Assembly: GCA_039519185.1 (NCBI GenBank)
Contig: CM076846.1
Span: 185,365,068 to 185,429,067 of the forward strand
Length of the DNA stretch: 64,000 nucleotides
DNA from: Astragalus membranaceus
Taxonomy: Eukaryota > Streptophyta > Magnoliopsida > Fabales > Fabaceae
Reading direction: 5' to 3'
Below, one piece after another: positions 39,920 to 52,478 of the stretch (the stretch's first letter is position 1; the number at the start of each line of letters is the position of its first letter). Below the pieces are notes generated by a model, which did not search any database, was not told the DNA's origin, and saw nothing but the letters and a program-made list of their open reading frames with translations. Both the position numbers and the translations under genes were made by a program.

Positions 39920-42060
39920 ACTAGTACTGTACCCGTGCATCCGCACGGCCCGATCGCGTTACGTCATACGATTACCTCAAATAGAAACGTTAGTTTGAAG
40001 TCTCATTAATCTAAAATCAATTGTAAAATATAGATGACGACTTCCATACGGACAGGTGCTGTCGTGTTCTTTTTAGGAATGAATTTAGACAGTATTTAAA
40101 TAGTCTGAACATTACCCCGTGAAAATAAAGAAAAATTTAAAATAGATAAAAAAGGAGTTTCAAATAAAAAATTGATAAATATTAAAACTAAAAATGTAAA
40201 AGAATCATTTAGACAGTATTTAAATAGTCTGAACATTACCCCGTGTGTTTTTATATATTAGTGCTGTGTTTTTTTATATATCAGTGTTGTTATCCCATGT
40301 TTTTTTATATATCAGTGCAACTATCCTGTGTTTTTATATATATCATTGCAATTATCCCCGTATTTTTTTATATATCAGTGCAGTTGTCTAGTGTTTTTTA
40401 TGTATCAGTGCAGTTATCTCATAGTTTCAATTGATTATTTGAGTTGATTAATAGATTATTGTAGATAGTGAAAGATAGATAGTAGATTATCAATAACAAA
40501 TATTTATCCCGTGTTTTTTTATATATCAGTAACAATTATTTGTCCTTTTTTAGGTATTAGTGACAAATATTTGTCGCGTGTGTTTTAAATATTAATCAGT
40601 TTAATTAGTCATTAAGCCTTCTTGTTTTTTTAAATAGTAGTTTTCAAAAACTATAATTATCAATGGCAAATATTAATCCCGTGTTTTTTTATATATCACT
40701 ACAATTATCCCCGTGTTTTTTATAAATCTGTGCAGTTATCTGGTAGTTTCAATTGATTATTTTAGTTGATAGTAGATTATAGTAGATAGTAAATTTGTTA
40801 GATAGTAGATTATCAATAAGAAATAATTGTTTTAAATATTAATTAGTAATTTAAATAGTCATTAAGCCTGCTTATTTTTTAGATAGTAGGTTTGTAGTAG
40901 TAGGTTTCAAAAATTTTAATTATCAATGACAAATATTAATCTCGTGTTTTTTTATATATGAGTGCAGTTATCTCGTAGTTTCAATTAATTATTTTAGTTG
41001 ATTAATAGATTATAGTAAATAGTAAAAGAGAGATAGTAGATTATCAATAAGAAATATTTATTTTAAATATTAATCAGTAGTTTAAATAGTCATTAAATAT
41101 TATTGTAGTTATCCCGTGTCTTCCAAAAATTTAATTATCAATGACAAATATTAATCCTTTGTCTTTTTATATATTTGTGTAGTTATCCCGTGTGTTTTTA
41201 TATATCATTGTAGTTATTTCATAGTTTCAATTGATTATTTGAGTTGATTAGCAGTTATCCCGTATTTTTATATTAGATTATTTGAGTTGATTAGTAGATT
41301 ATAGTAGATTATAGTAGATTATTGCAGTTATCACGTGCTTTTTTAGATAGTAGTTTTATAGTAGTTTTCCAAATTATAATTATCAATGGTAAATATTAAT
41401 TATAAATTGTCAAAAAAAATTATAAATATCAATGATAAATATTAATCCCGTTTTTTTTATGTATCACTACAGTTATCCTGTGTTTTTTATTTATCAGTGC
41501 AGTTATCTCGTAGTTTCAATTGATTATTTTAGTTGATTAGTAGATTATAGTAGATAATAAAAGTTAGATATTAGATTATCAATAAGAGATATTTGTTTTA
41601 AATATTAATTACTAATTTAAATAGTCATTAAGTCTTCTTGTTTTTTAGAGAGTAAGTTTATAGTAGTAGTATTCAAAAATTTTAATTAAAGTAGTGTTTG
41701 TATAAATTTAAAAATTTAGTTAAAAGAATTAAAGTGAAGTGATAAGAGAAAGAGAATAATTATTTATGGGAAAAGTAAAGTAAAAAGAAAAAAAAAGGAA
41801 GAAAGAGAGTGTAAAAGAAAAGTGAAAATGAGGAAAGAGAGTGTAAGAAGAAAGAGAAAAAAGGAAGAAAGAGAGTGTAAGAGAAAAGTGAAAAGTAAGA
41901 AAGAGAGTGGAAGAATAAATAGAAAAAAAAAAGAAGAAATAGAGTGTAATGACATTTTTACCCTCAAAAATTTGAGGTGTCTTTTAGATAGAAGGGAGGT
42001 ATTGGTAAAATCATATGTGGTGAATTTTGTATAAATCTATAGTAGATGTCAAGGGTATAT
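39920..42060 (-). mobile_element. Helitron-like element, 3' end at 39920
   Basis: On the - strand a hairpin (CCGTGC, loop, GCACGG; 39932-39947) is followed eight bases later by CTAG and then a T, which is the Helitron 3' signature. The body is AT-rich with a dozen or more degenerate copies of a CCCGTGTTTTTTATATATCAG word (40240-41500) and a purine-rich GAAAGAGAGTGTAAG stretch (41780-41950). The 5' TC end was not located; 42060 is only where the AT-rich style stops. No RepHel coding. Confidence 0.5.
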
Positions 42061-42304
42061 TTGCCCTAACAAGATGGGGGTAGTCTTGTCTTTTTCACAT
42101 TGTTCGATTAATTGGCCCTAACAATTAGACCCCAAACATGAGACGTCGGGTATATTTGCCTAGGAAAGAGAATATTCCATTGGGTCGGGTTGCAACACCC
42201 GTACGGGTGGGTCCTGCGTTCTGCACCGCCATTGAAAGACAACGCACTCGCTATAACAAACTGCAATTTCTATTGTCCTTCAATCTTCACCACTCGAAGA
42301 AAAC
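42061..42304 (+). promoter_or_regulatory. 5' flank of the R3H/G-patch gene
   Basis: GC content rises sharply here. It includes the perfect palindrome ACCCGTACGGGT at 42197-42208. No clear TATA box is seen, which fits a housekeeping promoter. The ATG follows at 42305. Confidence 0.4.
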
Positions 42305-45300
42305 ATGGGAGGTGGAAGCAGAAGAGGAAGAGGAAGAGGAAGATCCAACGATAGCGGAAGCGGCAGTGGAAACCCTAAAAATAGCAGAAGAACTTCAACT
42401 GTTAAATCTGCACTCTTTATCGAAGGAGGTTTCTTGTCTGATTGGACTCCTTCCTCCTCCGCACGTAATTCAGGTCCTCTCTTCCTCTCCCTCTCTCTGT
42501 TTCGTTGCTCAGAAATTTGAGTCAAAAATGGATTCTATTTTGCAATCAAAATTAGCTATTCAGTTTCCTTTACTATAAAAATATGATAGTTGATATCTGG
42601 GATGAGGATTTTGCTTCATAGGGATTTAATTCCTCAACTTAGTTATCTATATTTCTGAGCGACCAAACAGGACTTGTTTGAAAAAAAAAATCTTCAATTT
42701 GGGTTCTTCCATGTTTTGTTTTGGATTTTCTTTTGCAATTGGTTGCAGGTAGAAATGCTAGATCTAATAACAAATCAGGGAGCCTGCATAGAGCAGAGGC
42801 CTCTGTTTCTAAAAATGAATATGCAAATGCTTCAGGGACTACTATTGGATACCGTTATCCTTCAGTCAATGTTCAGGTCTGTATGCCAAAGCTTTTAACT
42901 TCATGCATTTTTAATTTTTATCCAATCCAAATCAAAGAACCTAGGAACACTGAGTTTTGGTTCAGGCTTTAAATATCTGAAGAGTTTTAATTGCTTAATA
43001 AGTAAAATGCCAAACGGGGGATTGCCTTGCCGGAATTTTACATCAAGCCAGAAGTATCATATCATTTTCCTTTCCGTAGGTTCGTAGCTGAATAGGATTT
43101 TTTCATCAAAAGTTATCATGCATACCAGTATTAATTTATTTAAGGTTTTGATATCTGAAGGGTGAAGTTTAATCATACATGGTTACTGAAAAATTCTTAC
43201 TCTCAAGGCTACAGCTTAAATTGTTACAGCAATGCTTTAACCGGTATGTGTATGCACGAATTTGTGATTGCATTTACTCATGTACACAAACATACTGGAG
43301 GAAGATATTGCCAAAATATACAACTTGGTAAACAATTAAAAATTAAATCGTTCATCATTGAACTTACCCATCAGCACAATTTCATTCGACACTTCTGGTT
43401 AAAATGCATTTAATTTCATAAAGATCAGATGAGCTATGTCATAATTTCTTCAAAGTAACTTGCATTTTTCCGTATATACCAGGAGGTCTCATATGTTGGG
43501 ACTGGGAACAACGATGGAGATAGTAATTTAAATCAGCGGCTGCAACCTTTTGTTTTGGAGGATTCCCAGAAGAATCAAATTATTGCTCCTATGGAGTGCA
43601 CACCCCCTTCAAAACAAAACACTGTGGAGTATACTTACAATTTTGCAGATTTTGTTTTGGGTGACAGCTCTCATAGAGGATTAGGTTTCCCTGCCGAACA
43701 TGATAAAACCCCAACGTCATCTAAACAGATGCCACAATCAACTTCAGTTTTAGATTCATCATCCTTTGAGAAGGATGGTGGTTTTGATGAGGGTATCAAC
43801 TGTGAGTTAAGCAATCAGATGGAAGAAGACTTGCCATCAAAGGCATCTTCTGGGAAAAATTCAGGTTTTCTATCTATTGGAGGTCTAAAGTTATACACTG
43901 AGGACATTTCAGATAGTGAAAGTGAAGATGACAATGAAGCATCACCTGATGAAGACAGCTCGGGGTCTTCTGAATCAGAAGAAATACTTGGATCATCCGA
44001 AAGCAATGATTTTGAAGACACGTCTGACAGTGATTCAGACATTGATGAAGAGGTTGCAGAAGATTATTTGGAGGGAGTTGGTGGTAGTGATAACATCATC
44101 GATGCAAAATGGTTGTTAAATGCTGTTTCAGATGAGTCGGACGATGATAGTTCTTCTAGCAGCAGCTATGACGAGGCTTTGGAGAAGTTGGGTGGCATTT
44201 CCCTTCAAGATGCATCCAGGGAATATGGCATCAAGAAAAGCCAACCATGGAGGAAACGTTCGGTGAACTCTGGACCTTTTGCTCTGAATGACCTAATGCT
44301 AGAAAAGGATCCTAGAACCATTTCTGCTAGAAAGAAGCATGTCTCAAGGTGTCCTCATTCGTGGCCTTTGCATGCTCAGAAGAATAAAGCCTCCAAAAGA
44401 ATTCATGGTACCACTGTCCTGCATACCTCTATCAAAGATCTAATGTTTTTGTTTCAGCTCTATGCTTTCAATTTAAGTAAATCTGTTTGGCTCATTGAAT
44501 TTACATTCTACTTTTTGAACCTCAAGAGCACTGAGTTTCCCAGTGAAAGGATTATGCAGTCAAAAATCTCCTTGCATTAATTACCTCCCTTGTTTATTTC
44601 GGCTGGATGGTTGGAACATGTAGTGCGGTTGGGCAAATAACTTGTTAGGAACCAGTTGTATGCATTGATCCTTTTACTTGATGCCTGAGCTTTGAAGTCC
44701 ACAAATACTATGTCAGATTGCATGCATTCTTTTATCAGTTTATGAAAATTATTCAAGTTGATACTTGATAGAGACATCTTACAAACTCGGATTTCACACC
44801 ATGAAAATTCAACTCGAAATGGTTGGACTTCTAGTGATTAAATTATCAATATTGAAAAACTCTCTGACTCACAAATGACTTTTTTAAGTTAGTTTGATGA
44901 AATAGTATGAAATTCCAGCCACTCATTTTGCTAACACAGATTTTGCACAGGTGAAAAAAAGAAACTCCGAAAAGAAAGGATTGCTGTCAAGCGTAGAGAG
45001 AGAATGCTACACCGCGGTGTTGAACTTGAGAAAATTAATTCGGTATGGGAGAATAAATAAAATTACCTTTTATTGCTGATTATAGTTATTTCATGTTTTG
45101 TACATCCTTCCACCTCTCTTCGTTTTTCTTATTCATTTATTAGATTCGATTAGACTTCAAAATATTTGTAGATTAATGAGACTAAGTTATAAATTTTTGT
45201 ATCAAAACATGGTATCGTTGTTTGATATATATAATTTTGCATTAACTTGTACATCTTGCCATCTCGTGACCTTTTAGTAAGCATGTTACCTGCAATATAT

Positions 45301-47768
45301 CTTTCTAATCACGTGGAAGTTTTATAACTGGATTGTGTGTGTGTGCGCGCGCTTGTGTGCGCGCGCGCGCTTGTGTGCGCGCGCGCGTAGGCGCCTGTGC
45401 GCGCGCGCGTAAGCGCCTGTACGTGTCTTTGTCTGTGTTGCATTACATTGCATTAGTCATTGTAGGAGGCATATGCCTTTGAGATCCCATCAAAAAGATA
45501 AAATGGAAAGAGATATTGTATGAGCACTTTAATTGAGTCTATTATCCATATGGGAAACATATAAAAGAATGTATAATATTAATATTATAGAACATGTTCC
45601 CCTCCTTCATAACCACTATGATTTGAATGAGTGCCCCATCGTCATCTTCTTTTACTTTGCCTGTGCATCTTAAAATGACAACTTTTTGGTCCTCGTTAAT
45701 TTAAGTCTTGTGATCTATTGCTGTTCTATTGCTGTATACTAAATCATATCTGTCTTTGTTAAATTCTCTTCAGAGTTGTCATGCTTGACTTAGATTAGGT
45801 CTCTGGCTCTCGCACTAACATTTTTATTTTTGGATTCTAGAAATTGGAGCAGATTGTCTCGGAAGAAATGGATATATTCTCTTTTCAGCCTATGCATTCA
45901 CGGGATTGTTCACAGGTGTGAATCATTTTTGTCTGAATCCTTTTTTTCTGTCAACCCTATTCTCTTATGAGTGCCTCACGTAGTATGGCCAAAATTATTG
46001 CTATTTTAAAGTGTGAATAATCATGCCAAAAGGTACTCATCAGCTTATTCCACATCAGTTCCTTGTGCATGTCAAAGGATTTTTCAAACAAAGCTTATGG
46101 TTTGGATGAAAATGAACATTAATGGATCAAGTGCTTGAATTGTGGTTTAATTTGGCATCTGGAATTGTGCTTTAATCTTTTCTATTAGTAAGACTCGTTT
46201 ATTAAGTTCATTGATATCATCAGAAAATGAAAAAGCAAAAAATGCTATTTTTATTTCATAGTAATAATTATGTTATATTTCATATGTTAAATTGTAGCAT
46301 ATTAAATATTGATGTTGGATTTATAATTACTTTTATTTGTAAATTCTAGGTCTTACGTCTAAATTATAAAAATAGGAGTGAATTATGACTTATAATTCTA
46401 TGCTTTATTTGTTTTCACAACTAAACATAGGATCTATAATTTTGTACTAGTTCAAATCCTACAGAATTGGATTTGGCCGGAAATTTGCTAGTCCAAATGC
46501 ACTCGTTAGTTATTTTGGGAAGCCACATTAATGACATAAGAAATTGGGAATATATGAAGAGTTTGGAATGATAAAACTATTTAATTTGTCATTGTTCTGA
46601 ACTTTCTTGGTCCTGTAATGATCTCAGTTCTCAATGAATATAGGTACAACGATTGGCAGCAATTTATCAGCTGCGGAGTAGTTGCCAAAACTTTGGCAAA
46701 AAAAGGTGATCATGATCTTCCCATATTCACAGAACTGATTAGTATCTACAGGTGCAAATCTGATATCTAGTCTGCCTTTGTGGTTTCAGATTTGTGACAG
46801 TGATGCGAACGCATTCTACATCAATGCCATCTTCAAGTGGTAGACAGCGCCTGGAAAAGGTTCTTAGCATCACTAATTACGTCTTGAAATTTATTTATGC
46901 ATTGCATAGCATTTATTGTTATATCTCATACATGGTGTTACATATTTAGAATTATCTGTACCATAAGTGTTATAGTTGAGGCTTACTATTTCATGAACTT
47001 CAGCTGTTGAGAGTTGATGGCGAGGATGCTGATTTTGCTGTCGGGGATTCTATGAATAAGAAGTCGGCGAGTGGTGACAAAAGTCTAAGAAAGAAACATG
47101 CTAAAAGGAGTGATTTTAGAATGCAAGAACTTAAATCTTCCAAGAACAAGACACCGAAGGACTCGGCCAACAGGGGCAGCAGTAAATTGAAGGACAAGAA
47201 AGGAAGTGGACAAAAGGCTTCATATGCGGATCAGCCCGTGTCATTTGTATCAAGTGGCTTAATCCAATCAGAAACTGTACAGGTTATAGCTGTTGATTCT
47301 GAAGAGACTGATAAGGGTGCCACCAGTTCTGCTAATATAGGTTCTTTTGAGGTACACACTACTGGTTTTGGTTCAAAAATGATGGCTAAAATGGGATACA
47401 TGGAGGGTGCAGGATTGGGGAAAAATGGTCAAGGTATTGCACAGCCCATTGAGGCTATCAAAAGGCCCAAATCACTTGGTTTGGGTGTGGAATTCTCCGG
47501 CACTAACAGCCCTGCTGAGCCAGTTAGTGTCAAGCCTTCAAGAGTTGGGGCTTCTGAAAAGCATACCAAAAGAATTGGATCTTCTGAAAAGCATACCAAA
47601 GGAATTGGTGCTTTTGAAAAGCATACAAAAGGGTTTGGATCAAAGATGATGGCAAAGATGGGGTTTGTTGAAGGTGATGGATTAGGTAGAGAATCACAAG
47701 GTATTACTGCCCCATTGGGTGCTGTTAGGTTACCTAAGTCACGAGGACTGGGCGCCAAAAGCTATTAA
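42305..47768 (+). CDS. R3H and double G-patch protein, Sqs1-like (8 exons)
   Basis: Exons: 42305-42473, 42749-42876, 43483-44407, 44951-45042, 45841-45915, 46644-46705, 46790-46859, 47004-47768. All introns are GT-AG and phases agree, giving 761 aa. Residues 2-22 are Gly/Arg/Ser-rich (RGG-like). Exon 3 is long and acidic (SDSESEDDNEAS, DEDSSGSSESEE). The basic KKKLRKERIAVKRRERML at about 409-426 precedes the R3H region (FSFQPMHSRDCSQVQRLAA...VTVMRTHSTSMPSSSG, about 453-503). Two G-patches follow, GFGSKMMAKMGYMEGAGLG (about 629) and GFGSKMMAKMGFVEGDGLG (about 717), with three 10-residue EKHTK repeats before the second. It matches the plant D111/G-patch family (Arabidopsis AT3G09850 type, from memory) and resembles yeast Sqs1, which activates the helicase Prp43; a nuclear RNA-processing role is inferred. 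It is the only apparently intact non-transposon gene here. Confidence 0.88.
45336..45424. repeat. TG/CG alternating microsatellite in intron 4
   Basis: TGTGTGTGTGCGCGCGC and related blocks, with CGCGCGCGCG repeated several times between TTGTGTG and TAGGCGCCTG words. Pure alternating purine-pyrimidine, a Z-DNA-prone type. Confidence 0.9.
47551..47640 (+). repeat. 30-base coding minisatellite in the last exon
   Basis: Three tandem copies encode (A/S)(S/F)EKHTK(R/G)(I/F)G between the two G-patch domains. It may vary in copy number between accessions. Confidence 0.85.
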
Positions 47769-48640
47769 TTTATGTCACGAGTTCTGTGTTCCTAATATTG
47801 TGCATTAACTTCAATGTTATGATTCTATGTTGTAGTTTAGTGTTGCCGTTGCATGACTGTGTCTGGAATCATTATGTTAAAATTATGTACTTCCTGCTTC
47901 TAGTTTTTAGGATTTTGGACAAAAATAAGAATTGGTGCTGCTCCTGTGGAGAACATGTAGTATGTTTATGATACTTGAATCTTCTAATATACACTCTATG
48001 GTACTGAAGTGGTGCCACGAGTTTTCGCAATGGAACTTTTTTATTCTTCATTTTTCCATTTACATCTGAGAAGGGCCTATTTCTTCAATCAATTAATTAT
48101 ATTTATCATTCAAAATGTCAATGGCAATCACCAGAATTGCTGACCTTCGCATCTGCCTTTTTATTAATCCTAAATTCCTAATCAAGTGAATCCATTAAAA
48201 AACATAATTTTTATATGAATGAATCAATGATGTTGGTGTGACTGGATTTTTACAGTGTTTTTTTACAGAAGTGGATAAGATTTTTTACAGTGTTGATAAG
48301 GAAGTCAAGAGTAAAAAGTAATCCTTTTAATTAAAAGAATTATATATTGTAATAATAATGATATAAAACATTAGGTGGAATATAATTAATATTTCTTTAA
48401 TTTTAACACAATTCAAAATATTTAAAAACAGTTACGGTAGATTCTTTAAAAATTAAAAGCTGGGTAATTTGCCTTAACCAATTAAAAGCTGATACATAGA
48501 TTCCACAAACATTTTTTTACATAAATATATTTCTATTATTTGTTTTACATTTGTTACTATATATTTATATTATTTATAGATTCACCCCAAATATAATAAA
48601 TACATTTGTGATTGTTTATCTTTCCTAAGTTACACATCAA
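47769..48640. other. 3' flank of the G-patch gene, no gene
   Basis: Probable 3' UTR up to about 48000, then AT-rich intergenic DNA. I see no coding sequence. Confidence 0.55.
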
Positions 48641-48825
48641 AAAAACTAGTTTTTTACCCGTTGGTCGGTGTATTACCACGAAGTCATAATAGTAATTTGG
48701 AAGATATTGATAAGTTGTGAACAATGTCCAAAATGTATGATTTGAAATTCAAAGTGGAATATGCATCCCCGTTGACAATCAGAATTACATTGATCCATAA
48801 TAATGTATTTGGACATTAGAGGTAA

Positions 48826-49005
48826 AATATGCATCCCCGTTGCCCCTCCCGTTTGCATCCTCGTTGGTCCTCCTGTTGGCACTCCCGTTGGCACTCTCAT
48901 TGCCACTCCCGTTGGAACTCATGTTGGCAGTCCCGCTCTCGTTGGCACTCCTGTTGGCGTTCTCGTTGGCACTCCCGTTTGCACTCCCGTTGGCATTTTA
49001 CTCCT
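48826..49005. repeat. Minisatellite, CCCGTTGGCACT unit
   Basis: About 14 degenerate tandem copies of a 12-base unit, (C/T)CCGTTGGCACT, with TTTGCA and TTGGTC variants. Its reading frames are artefacts of the repeat. Confidence 0.85.
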
Positions 49006-49848
49006 TTTTAGTAATTATAAAATAGTTATTTGGTAATTTTTTGTAGTGATTAAATTGATTGATTTTATTTTTTATGAAAAAATTAATTGATTTTACTCAT
49101 TTTAATTGATTTTAGTAATTTTAGTAGTTTGAGTAAATTATAAAAATGAATAATTTTTTTTAAATATTTGTGTGGGAAAAAGTTTAAAAAAAGTAGGTTT
49201 GAGTAGTTTGAGTAAATTATAAAAATGAATAATTTTTTTTAAATAATTGATTATACTCCAATTATTTAGTTGGGAAAAGCATAAGATTGATATTTTGGTA
49301 GTAAGTAAATGGTAAGTTTGAAAAAGTGTGTGAGAGTAAAAAAGTTTGAAAAGGTGAAAAAATAAAATTACCTAAATATACTCTAATTGCTTAGTTGAAA
49401 AAATGATAAGATTGATATTTTGGTAGTAGGTAATGTATGGACTCAGACAAAATTTAATTAGTCAGAACTTTATCCCGTGAAAATCAAGACAATTTTAAAG
49501 TTAACAGATTTAATTAGCCTAAAACAAATATTAAAATTTTGTCAAAATTTGAAAATTTGAAAATAGTAAAGAGGAAAAATGAAGGTGACATGTAGATTAA
49601 AATAAAGTAGATATATTGTGAAAAATAGATAAATGAGAGAATTAGAGGAAGAAGAGAGAGTGAAAAAATATGAAAAATAGAGAAATGAGAGAATTGGAAA
49701 AAGAAATAGGAGAAGAGAGTAAAAAATGTGAGGAAGAGTGAAAAAGTGTGTGAGAGAGTGAAAAAGTGAAAAAGTTTGAAAAAGTGTGAGAGAGTGAAAA
49801 AGTGAAAAAGTTTGAAAAAATGAAAAAGTGAAAAGGATAAAATTGGGG
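49006..49848. other. AT/purine-rich tract related to the 40-42 kb tract
   Basis: No gene. TTTATCCCGTGAAAATCAAG (49470) and GAGAGAGTGAAAAAGTG words recall 40115 and 41780-41950, so this may be a decayed relative of the Helitron-like element. A partial direct repeat is at 49140-49180 and 49200-49245. Confidence 0.45.
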
Positions 49849-50023
49849 GAATGATCCTCTAACTTTTTGGCGGGAACTTCCCCCAAACTTTGTGTCTATC
49901 TCTCTCTTCTTATACATTTTCTCTCATCTTATTTTCCTTCATTTCCCTCCATTTTTCTTTTCTCTCTCATTAAAAAAAGACTAAAGGTAGGGGGAAGTTC
50001 CCGCCAAAAAGTTAAGGATCCAT
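49849..50023. mobile_element. Foldback MITE (GGCGGGAA family)
   Basis: Arms of about 35 bases, 49849-49884 and 49988-50023 (CTAACTTTTTGGCGGGAACT and its complement), surround a pyrimidine-rich CTCTCT core. Shares ends and core type with 51021-51202. Confidence 0.75.
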
Positions 50024-50099
50024 TTTCATAAAATTGGTATTTTGGTAGTGGGTAAATGGTATAGATATATAGCATAGGTTACACACATCTAAATTTCTG

Positions 50100-50430
50100 T
50101 AGTCAAGTCTCTTTTTCTCTCTCTTATTCATACGACATAATTGCTGAAATACCCACAAAGAAATCAATGGGAAGCAGAAAAGCCCTCAAGGTAATCATTT
50201 TTCACCACCTGGATTCTGCTCCTCTAGGAAGATTCCAACAACTCACTTCTCCGACTCCGGCCACCACACAAATTCAATTCTGAAACTGCAGAAGCATGCG
50301 ATTGACTCCTGAAATCCCCAAATCCCAATCGATTAACTCCTCAAAGCACCAAATCATCTCCTTCTCTGAATCCCCAAATCCTAATTGATTCATCTAAAAA
50401 TCCCTAGACCAGTAAAATAAAGTGGTTATG
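50100..50430. other. Flank of the AP2/ERF remnant
   Basis: Repeated CCCCAAATCC(C/T)AAT(C/T)GATT words; no reading frame that I can support. Confidence 0.4.
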
Positions 50431-50640
50431 ATGTTTGGCATATAGAGGAGTCAGAAAGAGGAAAGGGGTAAATGGATATCAGAAATCCTTGAGCTATCTA
50501 CGAAGAAAAGAACCTGGTTTGGTGGTTCCGACTTTCGAGACGCCGGAGATGGCAGCGGTAGCATACGACATCGCAGTATTTCAGCGTTTCAGCATACGAC
50601 GCGGAAGAAAAGTTGATTTCTTGTGGTTGATTAACTGGTT
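50430..50640 (+). pseudogene. AP2/ERF (DREB-type) DNA-binding domain remnant
   Basis: YRGVRKRK at about 50440 is the start of an AP2 domain. KWISEI and TWFG follow in a second frame, then ETPEMAAVAYDIAVF in the first frame, the conserved helix of DREB-type AP2 domains (usual PTPEMAAVAYD). Two or more small indels destroy the frame, and the RG(x)AxLNFP end is altered. No upstream start or downstream activation domain. AP2/ERF genes are usually intronless, so a retrocopy or an old broken gene are both possible. Confidence 0.7.
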
Positions 50641-51020
50641 TTGAATTTGCTTGATGTTTGATTTAGGTTGGTGTTATGGCTGATGATGATGATGAAGTCT
50701 CCGATTAAATTTGGTCGGTCATTATTTATACCCTCCTTCTCTATTTTTCTAGCTGCAATAAACCAGATAAGGTAAACAATTCTTTATTCAGTGAACTGGT
50801 TGTTATGTTGATTGGAAAGGGATTCATTAGTAGTTAGGTTGCTATTTCTGTTTTGTATCATTATTGATGTATGCTTTTAAGGTGTTTGATTAAAAGGAAT
50901 TTTGTAGGGAAAATGGTTGTTCAGAATAGCTGATGGCAGTTGAGGAATTGTGTAGTATATGAACTTTCACAGAGATTGCTTTTAGTGCAGAATAGACTTG
51001 GTCCAGACAGCTTTGCTTGG
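50641..51020. other. No gene recognised
   Basis: Ordinary intergenic sequence following the AP2/ERF remnant. I see no coding or structural signal. Confidence 0.5.
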
Positions 51021-51202
51021 GAAATGGATTGTCTACCTTTATGGCGGGAAAAGGCAGCTACCTTTAGGTGATTTTAGGCATAAAAGAGGAAAGAGAATAT
51101 AGAAAAATATGGAGGGAAAATAGGAGAGAGAAAATGAGAGATGAGAGAGATAGAGACAAATGTAGGTGCCTTTTCCCGCCATAAAGGTAGACAATCCATA
51201 CT
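51021..51202. mobile_element. Foldback MITE (GGCGGGAA family), second copy
   Basis: Arms ATGGATTGTCTACCTTTATG (51023) and CATAAAGGTAGACAATCCAT (51181) include GGCGGGAAAAGGC and its complement and flank a GAGAGA-rich core. Confidence 0.8.
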
Positions 51203-51330
51203 CGTTTGCTTGGGTGCGGCTACTTCGATTGCTTTTGGATGAAGGCAAAAAATCCACTGTAGTACAAATTTTTTTTTTTACCAAAATAGCACACCTTTTA
51301 ACAAAATCCACTTCGATTACCAAAATCCAT

Positions 51331-51500
51331 ACTCCTCCCTGTTCCGTTCATTCTATCCGATGTGGGACTATTTGTAAACTACTTAAAACAAAAAAGACTC
51401 AAAACCCTCAACAAAATGACATTAGTGGGGTTTGAACTTTGAACCCCTGACCTATTGAAAGCAAATGCTGAGCGCTACCATCAAGCTACCATTCTTATTA
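51331..51500 (-). mobile_element. tRNA-derived SINE, copy 1
   Basis: On the - strand it begins near GGTAGCTTGATGGTAGCGCT (A-box-like) and has an altered B box (GGGGTTCAAAGTTCAAACCCC, where copy 3 has GGTTCAAATCC). It ends AGTCCCACATCGGATAGAAT plus GAACGGAACAGGGAGG. It is in direct tandem with copy 2. Confidence 0.7.
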
Positions 51501-51676
51501 CTCATTCTCCTCCCTGTTCCGTTCATTCTATCCGATGTGGGACTATTTGTAAACTACTTAAAACAAAAAAGACTCAAAACCCTCAACAAAATGACATTAG
51601 TGGGGTTTGAACTTTGAACCCCTGACCTATTGAAAGCAAATGCTGAGCGCTACCATCAAGCTACCATTCTTATTGA
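51501..51676 (-). mobile_element. tRNA-derived SINE, copy 2
   Basis: Almost identical to copy 1 and adjacent to it in the same orientation. It forms one arm of the large inverted repeat with copy 3. Confidence 0.7.
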
Positions 51677-52246
51677 GGATATTATTTATTTCAAATATAT
51701 ATAATTGGTACCTCTTTTAATTGGCAAAAAAACCATTTCATACCAAAAAAAAATTTTTACCAAAATACTACACTTTCTACATTATATACCAAAGTAACCC
51801 ACTTTTTTTTTAGTGGAGAACTCGCCCCCCACCAAACCGAGTTCTAAACATAAATTTTGCAAAAAATTTTTATCTGTAGTTCTGAACTCGCCCCCCACTA
51901 GGGAGAGTTCTGCACTGCGTTTTTTTATTTTTTTAATTTCTTATATTTAATTTGATTAAATTGTAAATTAATTTAATTTAATTTCAAAAATTAACTTAAA
52001 TAATTTGAATAATTAGTAAACTTATTTATAAAGTAATTACGGTAATAATTACGGTAAAAAATGAAGATATTAAAAATTGGAACAGAATTTAATAATTTGA
52101 GAATGTATTTATAATAGAGGTGATCGTGTGTGAGCCGTTGATTTAGGATGATCATAACCGTTGATTTTAGGGTTTAGTGTCAGCAAAATCTAGGCTGTTA
52201 AATAGTGTCGGCAAAATCTAGGCCGTTAAATAAAATAAGACCTCAG

Positions 52247-52345
52247 CACTATGCACACTCTGCACAATGCAGCACTCTGCACAATGCAGCATGCACACTC
52301 CGCACAATGCAGCACTCTGCACAATGCACACTCTGCACAATGCAT
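52247..52345. repeat. CTCTGCACAATGCAGCA minisatellite
   Basis: Six or so alternating ACTCTGCACAATGCA and GCACTCTGCACAATGC units inside the spacer of the inverted repeat. Confidence 0.85.
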
Positions 52346-52478
52346 TATTAAAGATTAAATATTTAATTATTGATACAACTGAATTAAATGTGACTTAACA
52401 TTAAAACCTTAAATTTAATAAGTGATAAAAGAGGTACCAATTATATATATTTGAAATAAATAATATCCTCAATAAGAT

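Noticed and set aside
48641..48665. Second Helitron 3' end (CTAG followed by ACCCGTTGGTCGG)
   Set aside because: The hairpin has only about three base pairs. Too weak to call.
49542..49917. - strand Phe/Leu/Ser-rich frames with apparent membrane segments
   Set aside because: Complement of a GAAAAAGTG purine-rich tract; a low-complexity artefact.
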